Origin: Thiomicrorhabdus sp.
GTDB lineage: Bacteria; Pseudomonadota; Gammaproteobacteria; Thiomicrospirales; Thiomicrospiraceae
Assembly (NCBI GenBank): GCA_021648185.1
Contig: JAKITH010000069.1
Location: 1 to 6,355 of the forward strand
Length of the DNA: 6,355 nt
Direction of reading: 5' to 3'
The notes beneath the pieces are model-generated. The model ran no database searches. It worked only from the letters and a program-made list of their open reading frames with translations, and was not told where the DNA came from. Position numbers and translations under genes: made by a program. Each line of letters begins with the position of its first letter. Position 1 is the stretch's first letter. Shown here one piece after another: positions 1 to 5,493 of this stretch.

Positions 1-82
1 CAGGGTGACCAGAATTTGCTTTCTGAACTGCATCCATGCTTAACGCACGGATTGCGTTTGCTAAATCTCTACGAGTTGCCAT
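1..82 (-). CDS. tkt: Transketolase, N-terminal fragment (partial, runs off left edge)
   Basis: Reading the minus strand from the ATG at 82-80 gives 27 codons that begin [20 protein letters not shown] and continue KANSGHP. This is the highly recognisable N-terminus of bacterial transketolase, including the start of the thiamine-diphosphate-binding domain; the His in SGHP lies in the active-site region of the family. Transketolase is a cytoplasmic enzyme that moves two-carbon ketol units between sugar phosphates in the pentose phosphate pathway and the Calvin cycle. The start is supported by a GAGGAA ribosome-binding site five bases upstream. Only about 4% of the usual roughly 660-residue protein is in the window, so nothing can be said about its integrity or about whether it sits in a carbon-fixation cluster. 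It has the same orientation as the pump operon upstream of it, separated by 258 bases. Identity is confident despite the short length because the motif is so conserved. Confidence 0.93.
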   Translation of the reverse strand, partial: MATRRDLANAIRALSMDAVQKANSGHP

Positions 83-87
83 ACAAC

Positions 88-93
88 TTCCTC
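88..93 (-). promoter_or_regulatory. Ribosome-binding site of transketolase
   Basis: The minus strand reads GAGGAA here, five bases before the ATG at 82-80. It is close to the anti-16S consensus and fixes the transketolase start at the window edge. No convincing promoter hexamers were found between this site and the end of the pump operon. Confidence 0.75.
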
Positions 94-115
94 AATGTTT
101 AAAAAAATTCGGTGT

Positions 116-256
116 TTACACGCCTTCACCTAACTTAAAGCCCTTATCTTCTCGATAATGCTTAAGAGGAACGACCATATAATTTGGGGTAATATTCTCT
201 CTTATATTGACCAAATCATCAAGTTTTCTTATGACTTTCTCAGTTTTAGAAATCAC
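116..256 (-). CDS. Possible small or remnant reading frame, unrecognised
   Basis: In the gap between the RND gene and transketolase one minus-strand frame is open from a TAA at 271-269 to a TAA at 118-116. It has no ATG at its beginning; a GTG at 256-254 or a TTG at 259-257 would give 46 or 47 residues, with a weak AAGAG sequence a few bases upstream. The predicted peptide begins VISKTEKVIRKLDDL and ends with YREDKGFKLGEGV; its charged, ordered composition looks more protein-like than random AT-rich spacer. I do not recognise the family. It could be a short co-transcribed protein, the 3' remnant of a decayed gene that once stood before tkt, or a chance opening. The frame ends 33 bases before the tkt ATG. 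The rest of the 258-base gap shows no RNA gene, no repeat and no convincing intrinsic terminator. Confidence 0.25.
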   Translation of the reverse strand: MISKTEKVIRKLDDLVNIRENITPNYMVVPLKHYREDKGFKLGEGV

Positions 257-340
257 CAATAAACGCTCTTAACCCAAGTAACCCCTTTATTTAAACGACC
301 ATACCGCCGTAATGTTTACTTCAATACATTTTCAACAAAC

Positions 341-3300
341 TTAAGCAAAATCAACTTTAATACGTTTTTTAAACCTTACCAACCACTCGGCACTGTGCTC
401 ATACAAAGAGAGCATCGCAGGAATCACTAACAGTATTAACAGGGTTGAGAACATCAACCCAAAGGCGATCGCAGTGGCCATAGGAATGAGAAATTGTGCT
501 TGCAGTGAGGTTTCAAACAATAGCGGAGTTAAGCCTGCAACGGTGGTCAACGAAGTTAATAACACCGCTCTCACCCGCTGAACCGCCGCCTCTTCCAGTG
601 CCTCATTTACCCCCATTCCTGACTCGCGTAATCGCTTATAAAAACTGACTAAAATAATCGAATCATTGACCACGATACCTGATAAACCAAAAAATCCAAA
701 CAAGGATAGAATGGTCATGTCCAAGCCCATCCACCAATGCCCTAAGATGGCACCAATTAAGCCAAATGGAATCGCCATCATCACCACCAATGGCCAGCCA
801 TAGGAGCTAAATACCCATGCTAATACAATGTAAATCATTGCCAGACCAATAAACAGGCCAACTTTCATGTCAGCCATGGTCTCCGCTTGCCGTGCACTCT
901 GGCCTTCAACCGATACCGTTAAACCGTATTTCATCTCAAGCTCTGGCAAAGTGGATATTTGCAACTGCGCTAAAATGCGATTGGCATTATTAACGTGCTT
1001 ATCCACCGCTCCAATGACGTTCACGGTTAACGCGCCGTCCACATGGCGCATGACATCAAATCCGCGCTGAGTTGACCAAGATGCCACGGTACTCAAAGCG
1101 ACACGTTCACCACTGGGGGTCACAATTTGCATTCGATTAATAGTGGCTAAGGTATTTTGCTCTGCCCGAGGAAACTGCACCCGCACTTCCACTTCATCTT
1201 CCGCATCGGTAAATATTTGCACCAAGCGACCTGAAAAAGCGTCCGACAGTTGCCTTCCTAAGGAAGCGTAAGTTAATCCCAGCGCTTTTCCTTGTGGCGT
1301 GAGCTGATAAATCAACTGATCGCGACCATAGGGCAAGTCGTCCCGAATACCACTCACTCCCGAAATTTGCGTTAATACCTGCTGCAAATCCAAAGAAGCC
1401 TGCTTCAACAATAAAGGCTCTGCCCCCGATAAACGAATGTCCACGTCACTGCCCGGTGGCCCACTTTTAGGCGATTCAATGCTTAACGTATCTAAGCCGG
1501 GAACCGAGCCGGCTTTTTCTTGCCAGACTCGAACAAATTCAGCATTACGCGTTGCGCGCTGATCGCCTTCAACCAACTCCACATTGACCGATCCAAAGTT
1601 TGCGCCAGATTGCTGATTGGTCTTATTGTAGTTAATGGTTGCCACTCGAATAATACCGGGCTCCAACGCCTCTTCGGTTTCCAACAGGGCTTGGTGCAAA
1701 CGATCCACATAACGTGCAGACACATCCGCGGGCGTGCCTGCCACAAAACGCGCCTCTGCAAATAACTTAGTCGATTCAGGTGAGGGAAAAAAGACAAAAC
1801 CTAAGCGCCCTCCTGCAAGCAACCCGATCACAAAAATCATTAGCGCCAGCGTGGTGGCAATCGTAATGGCGCGATGTGCCAACACCCAGCGAATGAGGTA
1901 ACGAAACTGGTGATGACGCAAATAATCGATTCTTGAATCTAAACGGTATCGAATCGAATTGGGTTGCGCAGGTTTTACCCCACTTAACGCATGGCGTAGA
2001 TGCCCCGGTAAAATAATAAAACTCTCGATTAAAGAGGCAAAAATCACCGCAATAATCACCAGTGGAATGGCAAATAAAATATTGCCCATTTCGCCACCAA
2101 TCATCATCAAAGGTAAAAATGCCGCCACGGTGGTTAAAGAGGATGCCATCACGGGCGTTAACATTCGATGCGCTCCGCCTTCTGCCGCTTGCAGTGGCGG
2201 TTCACCCCGTTCATGGTGCGCCAAGGCGTCTTCACCCACCACAATGGCATCGTCCACAATGATACCCAAGGCCATAATCAGGCCAAACATGCTCACCATA
2301 TTGATACTGCCACCCGCCAGATACATAATCATGAGCGTGGCGGCAAACGAGACAGGAATCCCCACGGCCACCCAAAAAGCGACCCGACCATTCATAAAGA
2401 GATACAAAATTAATATGACTAAAATCAACCCGCCAATGCCGTTATTAACCAACAACATAATACGCTGCTTGACCAGTGTCCACTTCTCATCATACACCAC
2501 CAGCTTCATGCCCTCTGGCAAGGTGGGTTCAACCTCTTCTAACCATTCAAACAGCACTTTAGAAGACTTTAAAGTATCGCCATTTTCGGCGCGTTGTAAC
2601 TGCATTTGAATGGCTGGAAAGCCATCTACCGTCAAATAGGGGGCGTTTTTTCGGGCACGGCGCTCAATGGTAGCCACCTCACCCAGTGCCACATTTTCAG
2701 AATCACTCATGACCAACGGCATTTGACTAAACTCGTGTGCGGTTCGTTTTTGCTCTAACGCACGCAAGTCTCGCACACTGTCGGCATCGCCAACAGAGCC
2801 CGCAGGAATATCTTGACTCATGCCCGACACAATATTTCCCACCCCCTCTAAGGAGAGGTTAAATTGCTCTAGTTTATGTTGTGATAATTCAACCGACATC
2901 TCCTCATCGGGCAAGCCAGAGAAGGTGATTTTATCAATGCCACGATTTAACAAGTCTCGCTCAAAGGCTCGCACCATCGGGCGCATTTCATCTACCCCCC
3001 CCCGCTCGCTAATTAACAGCACCTTGGCAATCGGTTCATAGGTAACGATCCGTTTAATCACCGGTTTTTGAGCCTCTTGCGGCAGGTTTCGCAACTCACT
3101 CATTCGTTGATTAATTTGATCCACCGCTTCAATCATGTCCGTGCCTTCCTTAAATTTTAAGGTAATCACTGACAGACCTAACGAAGAGGTCGAGGTCATC
3201 TCATCTAACCCATCTAAATTACGCAATACGCGCTCAGCGGGGTTGGTTATGCTCACCTCAACATCTTGCGCATTGGCACTGGGCCAGACCACTCTTACCG

Positions 3301-3535
3301 AAGCATAGTCCAGTTCAAAGGTGGGGAAAAACTGTACATTCAGCTTAAACAACGCCACCACGCCCGCCAGCAACATCACTAACATCAATAAATTAGGCGC
3401 GACTTTATGCCGTGCAAACATTCCAATGACACCGCTGGACTTAAAGGGTTTCTCTTTTACACGAAAATCTTGAGCATCCAAATCCACCGAATCGGGCAAT
3501 GTATTTGGCTTAGAAGCAACGGTTTCTTGGCTCAT
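341..3535 (-). CDS. RND-family efflux transporter, inner-membrane permease subunit (AcrB/HAE1-like)
   Basis: A full-length 1064-residue RND permease, the proton-driven inner-membrane pump of a tripartite export complex. The family plan is complete: TM1 at about 46-64; a first periplasmic porter/docking loop at about 65-360; TM2-TM6 between about 362 and 510; TM7 at about 556-575; a second periplasmic loop at about 577-888; TM8-TM12 between about 890 and 1042. TM4 carries the paired aspartates D428-D429 in GIIVDDAIVVGED, the proton-relay pair of HAE-type pumps; heavy-metal RND pumps usually have a different arrangement. In TM10 the position of the AcrB lysine K940 is occupied by N957 followed by D958 (GIVVNDSIILV), as in a poorly characterised subgroup. 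A hydrophilic N-terminal extension of about 35 residues precedes TM1, longer than usual; the start is nevertheless favoured by a GAGG site seven bases upstream and an ATGA overlap with the adaptor gene. Residues 178-181 are encoded across a run of nine G. The substrate cannot be read from the sequence. Confidence 0.95.
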   Translation of the reverse strand: MSQETVASKPNTLPDSVDLDAQDFRVKEKPFKSSGVIGMFARHKVAPNLLMLVMLLAGVVALFKLNVQFFPTFELDYASVRVVWPSANAQDVEVSITNPAERVLRNLDGLDEMTSTSSLGLSVITLKFKEGTDMIEAVDQINQRMSELRNLPQEAQKPVIKRIVTYEPIAKVLLISERGGVDEMRPMVRAFERDLLNRGIDKITFSGLPDEEMSVELSQHKLEQFNLSLEGVGNIVSGMSQDIPAGSVGDADSVRDLRALEQKRTAHEFSQMPLVMSDSENVALGEVATIERRARKNAPYLTVDGFPAIQMQLQRAENGDTLKSSKVLFEWLEEVEPTLPEGMKLVVYDEKWTLVKQRIMLLVNNGIGGLILVILILYLFMNGRVAFWVAVGIPVSFAATLMIMYLAGGSINMVSMFGLIMALGIIVDDAIVVGEDALAHHERGEPPLQAAEGGAHRMLTPVMASSLTTVAAFLPLMMIGGEMGNILFAIPLVIIAVIFASLIESFIILPGHLRHALSGVKPAQPNSIRYRLDSRIDYLRHHQFRYLIRWVLAHRAITIATTLALMIFVIGLLAGGRLGFVFFPSPESTKLFAEARFVAGTPADVSARYVDRLHQALLETEEALEPGIIRVATINYNKTNQQSGANFGSVNVELVEGDQRATRNAEFVRVWQEKAGSVPGLDTLSIESPKSGPPGSDVDIRLSGAEPLLLKQASLDLQQVLTQISGVSGIRDDLPYGRDQLIYQLTPQGKALGLTYASLGRQLSDAFSGRLVQIFTDAEDEVEVRVQFPRAEQNTLATINRMQIVTPSGERVALSTVASWSTQRGFDVMRHVDGALTVNVIGAVDKHVNNANRILAQLQISTLPELEMKYGLTVSVEGQSARQAETMADMKVGLFIGLAMIYIVLAWVFSSYGWPLVVMMAIPFGLIGAILGHWWMGLDMTILSLFGFFGLSGIVVNDSIILVSFYKRLRESGMGVNEALEEAAVQRVRAVLLTSLTTVAGLTPLLFETSLQAQFLIPMATAIAFGLMFSTLLILLVIPAMLSLYEHSAEWLVRFKKRIKVDFA
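2995..3003 (-). repeat. Nine-G homopolymer inside the RND gene
   Basis: On the coding strand nine consecutive G span the end of codon R178, codons G179 and G180 and the first base of V181 (plus strand: nine C). Losing one G turns the next codon into TAG; gaining one G leads to TGA three codons later. Either slip would truncate the 1064-residue pump to about 180 residues, within the first periplasmic loop. As sequenced, the frame is open. Confidence 0.9.
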
Positions 3536-3546
3536 TTTATTACCTC
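3532..3546 (-). promoter_or_regulatory. Translational coupling junction between adaptor and RND genes
   Basis: The minus strand carries GAGG (3546-3543), seven bases, then ATGA, in which the ATG (3535-3533) starts the RND gene and the TGA (3534-3532) ends the adaptor gene. This four-base overlap with an internal ribosome site is typical of co-translated subunit pairs. It also means that premature termination in the adaptor could lower RND translation. Confidence 0.85.
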
Positions 3547-4791
3547 AGACACCTTGAGACCACTCACCGCATTGGGTAAATGTGTGACACTAATTTTAGA
3601 CTGTTCGCTCACAACTAAATCGCCTACCGTTGGATCAATTAACGCCCACAACTTGCCGGCACGAAACACCTCGCCCAACACCTTAACGGTTTGCGCCTGA
3701 AGTCTACCCTCTTGAACAAAATACACTCGGTCTTGACCATACAAGGCTCGATAAGGAATCGCCACCACGCGCTCAAGCCGCTCTCCTTGCAAATCCACCT
3801 CCATCAAATCCCCTGGGCGAGCCTGAGTTAATTGCGCTGGGAGGGTAAAAAACGCATCCAAACCACTCGTGGTCGCCTCCCCCGCTAAACGAGACAGAGG
3901 CAAGGTAATCTCCTCCTCATCTCGTTGATAAAATGCGCTTAACGCAATGCCTTTGTTCATCGCGGACTGCACTTGGTTTAAAATAGTCACAGGCAATTTG
4001 GCACGAAGTTCCAAAGAATCTACCCCATAAAACTGCACCAATACCGTGCCTACATTTACTCGCGATCCTTCACTTACGCCCACCTTGGTCACTCGAAGGT
4101 CATAAGGTGCCACCACTTGACCACGCTGTTTGTTTAATTTAGCTTGTGCCAACTGTGCTTTGGCTTTGAGCAAACGCGCTTTAATTTGTTGATTCTTTAC
4201 CCCCCCCTCTTCCACCGCCAAGGTAGCACCCACCACCACATACTCTTGACGCACTAAAGTCTCTTTTACCTGATCTAAATCCGATTGATACGCCAAATCT
4301 TTTTCAATCAGTTGCTCCGTTCGCTCTACATTGGTTTGCTTTAACGCCAATACACTGTTCTCATGTGCTAATCGCTGTTTATTCGCTTTATCCACTAATT
4401 TTTGCAACGCAACCTGTGCCTGTGCATCCGCCACATCTGCCTTGGCCTGTTGCAATGGAATATCCAAATCCGCCAAACTCATGGAAACCAAAGGTTCACC
4501 CGCCTTAACAAATACCCCCTCTTTAACCCAAACCGTTGCAACCTCTCCAGATACCGGCGCGGCAGCATCCACCATTGAAAACGATTCCACCTTGCCATAT
4601 AAGCGATGTACAGGCGATAAACTTTCAAAAACCACGGGCATGGTCTCCACCAACCAAACTTTCTCTTTTACCTCAACGGGTGCCTGAACGGGCTTACTGG
4701 CTACAAAGTAAATCAACAACGCCACCGCAACCAATATAATCAATATAGGCAGTAAAATGACCATTACTCGACTCTTTGACAAACTAACCAT
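3532..4791 (-). CDS. RND efflux membrane-fusion protein (periplasmic adaptor subunit, HlyD/AcrA type)
   Basis: A complete 419-residue periplasmic adaptor that would join the RND pump to an outer-membrane channel. Residues 8-31 form one hydrophobic N-terminal helix with no lipobox cysteine, so it is probably anchored by an uncleaved membrane segment rather than by lipid. The split lipoyl (biotinyl-like) domain is visible as APVSGEVATVWVKEGVFVKA (about 78-97) and its second half at about 225-255 (VVAPYDLRV to VNVGTVLVQF). Between them lies an Ala/Gln/Lys-rich helical hairpin, about 109-222, expected to contact the channel. A beta-barrel follows at about 260-340 and a membrane-proximal domain at about 341-410. 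Length is normal for the family. The start is supported by GGAG six bases upstream. Its TGA overlaps the RND ATG as ATGA (3532-3535), and the RND ribosome site lies within its last codons, implying coupled translation and a fixed stoichiometry. An eight-G run encodes E195-V198. No outer-membrane factor gene adjoins it. Confidence 0.93.
   Translation of the reverse strand: MVSLSKSRVMVILLPILIILVAVALLIYFVASKPVQAPVEVKEKVWLVETMPVVFESLSPVHRLYGKVESFSMVDAAAPVSGEVATVWVKEGVFVKAGEPLVSMSLADLDIPLQQAKADVADAQAQVALQKLVDKANKQRLAHENSVLALKQTNVERTEQLIEKDLAYQSDLDQVKETLVRQEYVVVGATLAVEEGGVKNQQIKARLLKAKAQLAQAKLNKQRGQVVAPYDLRVTKVGVSEGSRVNVGTVLVQFYGVDSLELRAKLPVTILNQVQSAMNKGIALSAFYQRDEEEITLPLSRLAGEATTSGLDAFFTLPAQLTQARPGDLMEVDLQGERLERVVAIPYRALYGQDRVYFVQEGRLQAQTVKVLGEVFRAGKLWALIDPTVGDLVVSEQSKISVTHLPNAVSGLKVSEVIK
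4200..4207 (-). repeat. Eight-G homopolymer inside the adaptor gene
   Basis: Eight consecutive G on the coding strand span the last base of E195, codons G196 and G197 and the first base of V198, near the end of the helical hairpin. Loss of one G makes the next codon TAA and would leave a 197-residue fragment lacking the second lipoyl half, the barrel and the membrane-proximal domain. A one-G gain shifts the frame without an immediate stop. As sequenced, the frame is intact. Confidence 0.9.
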
Positions 4792-4797
4792 TTAAAA

Positions 4798-4801
4798 CTC
4801 C
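4798..4801 (-). promoter_or_regulatory. Ribosome-binding site of the adaptor gene
   Basis: GGAG on the minus strand lies six bases before the ATG at 4791-4789 and decides the adaptor start. The site sits inside a tiny ATG GAG TTT TAA frame (4803-4792) whose stop directly abuts the adaptor ATG; this is probably incidental. Confidence 0.7.
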
Positions 4802-4803
4802 AT

Positions 4804-4815
4804 TTACTTAAGTAA
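4804..4815. promoter_or_regulatory. Perfect 12-base palindrome TTACTTAAGTAA, operator candidate
   Basis: The sequence TTACTTAAGTAA equals its own reverse complement. It sits 13 bases upstream of the adaptor ATG, next to the nine-G tract and just downstream of a weak minus-strand -10-like hexamer (TATCTT, 4819-4814) that partly overlaps it. A dimeric repressor bound here would block the pump operon, as TetR- or MarR-type proteins do near efflux genes. No regulator gene is in the window, so this rests on symmetry and position only. Confidence 0.4.
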
Positions 4816-4819
4816 GATA

Positions 4820-4828
4820 GGGGGGGGG
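4820..4828. repeat. Nine-G homopolymer in the divergent control region
   Basis: Nine consecutive G on the plus strand (nine C in the adaptor sense) lie 29 bases upstream of the adaptor ATG and 92 bases upstream of the cytochrome ATG. It directly precedes the -10-like TATCTT of the minus strand, so it would fall in the -35/-10 spacer of an adaptor promoter starting there. The -35 side is not recognisable, so that promoter is uncertain; the tract itself is plain. Confidence 0.9.
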
Positions 4829-4837
4829 AAAATATTA

Positions 4838-4865
4838 TTGCACCTTATGAATTTATCACTATAAT
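4838..4865 (+). promoter_or_regulatory. Sigma-70-type promoter of the cytochrome gene
   Basis: A -35 hexamer TTGCAC (4838-4843) and a perfect -10 hexamer TATAAT (4860-4865) are separated by 16 bases, pointing toward the cytochrome gene. Transcription would start near 4872, giving a leader of about 50 bases. An inverted repeat ATTAG-N6-CTAAT (4873-4888) lies right at the expected start and could be an operator or a short leader hairpin. Confidence 0.65.
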
Positions 4866-4906
4866 GGATTAAATTAGAATATGCTAATATAAAACATTCA
4901 ACCACC

Positions 4907-4914
4907 AAGGAGAG
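4907..4914 (+). promoter_or_regulatory. Ribosome-binding site of the cytochrome gene
   Basis: AAGGAGAG, with its GGAG core eight bases before the ATG at 4921. It is a strong site and suggests efficient translation of the cytochrome. Confidence 0.8.
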
Positions 4915-4920
4915 ACCCTC

Positions 4921-5493
4921 ATGAAACATCTATTTATTACCACCAGCCTAGCCGTTAGCTTGGCACTTCCAATGTCCGTCATGGCACAAACCAACACCGA
5001 ACAACTTGACCAAGAAGCCCGCAGCATTGCCAAACAGTTTTTAGGCCAGCTCAAACCTACGTTGCAAAAAAGCATGAAAAACGATGGTCCTGTTAAGGCC
5101 ATTGAGGTGTGTCAAATAAAAGCCCCTAAAATCGCTCAAGAATTAGCACAAAAAACGGGATGGGACATTAACCGTGTGAGCTTAAAACCTCGCGGTGAAA
5201 GTGCAACACCCGACCAATGGGAAGCGGCCGTACTTAAACGATTTAATGCCCAATTAGCAGATGGAACACCCCCTAAAACCATCGAATTTTCAGCCATTGT
5301 CACCGTTAACGATCAAACACAGTACCGTTATATGAAAGCCATTCCTACGGGCAATGTTTGCTTAGCGTGTCATGGTAGTAACATCACTCAACCCGTGCAA
5401 GACGCACTGAAAGCTCACTATCCTGATGATGTCGCAACGGGGTATTCAAAAGGTCAAATTAGGGGTGCATTTAGCTTTTCAAAAGACATTTAA
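4921..5493 (+). CDS. Periplasmic monohaem c-type cytochrome, DUF3365/Tll0287-like
   Basis: A 190-residue exported haem protein. Residues 1-22 form a Sec signal peptide (MKH, a hydrophobic stretch, cleavage probably after VMA), leaving a soluble protein of about 168 residues with no other membrane segment. A single covalent haem-attachment motif, CLACH, is at C147-H151. The layout matches the DUF3365/Tll0287-like haem domain: an N-terminal helix, a conserved cysteine in [13 protein letters not shown] (C64), the [20 protein letters not shown] segment, a central sheet, then CxxCH near the C-terminus and a closing [10 protein letters not shown] strand. From memory, the cyanobacterial Tll0287 structure uses a cysteine as the second axial haem ligand, so C64 is a candidate ligand here; that is inference. 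Such domains occur free or as sensor modules of signalling proteins; this one stands alone. Its role may be electron transfer or redox/gas sensing and cannot be decided. It is divergent from the pump operon and convergent with cca. Confidence 0.88.
   Translation: MKHLFITTSLAVSLALPMSVMAQTNTEQLDQEARSIAKQFLGQLKPTLQKSMKNDGPVKAIEVCQIKAPKIAQELAQKTGWDINRVSLKPRGESATPDQWEAAVLKRFNAQLADGTPPKTIEFSAIVTVNDQTQYRYMKAIPTGNVCLACHGSNITQPVQDALKAHYPDDVATGYSKGQIRGAFSFSKDI

Noticed and set aside
100..106. Seven-A run before transketolase as a slippage site or terminator tail
   Set aside because: A/T runs of seven are ordinary in AT-rich spacers, and no adjoining stem was found.
311..332. Possible terminator hairpin after the RND gene (AATGT ... 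ACATT)
   Set aside because: Only five weak base pairs around a loop of about ten bases, with no GC-rich stem and no useful T tract.
1492..1797. Minus-strand 101-codon frame overlapping the RND gene in another frame
   Set aside because: It lies wholly within the conserved second periplasmic loop of the RND protein, has no ribosome site and a shadow-like composition.
1959..2609. Plus-strand open frame of 216 codons inside the RND gene
   Set aside because: It is antisense to the well-conserved TM2-TM6 region. The translation has no domain character, and its openness follows from the codon bias of the real gene.
4331..4687. Plus-strand 118-codon frame opposite the adaptor gene
   Set aside because: It mirrors the Ala/Gln-rich hairpin and lipoyl region of the adaptor, which explains its Cys/Ala-rich translation; no upstream signals.
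4792..4803. Three-codon leader peptide (ATG GAG TTT TAA) abutting the adaptor ATG
   Set aside because: The ATG has no ribosome site of its own and overlaps the adaptor's GGAG; chance is the simpler explanation.
4884..5102. Minus-strand 72-codon frame opposite the cytochrome start
   Set aside because: It is antisense to the signal peptide and N-terminal helix of a convincing cytochrome gene; its hydrophobicity is a reflection of that region.
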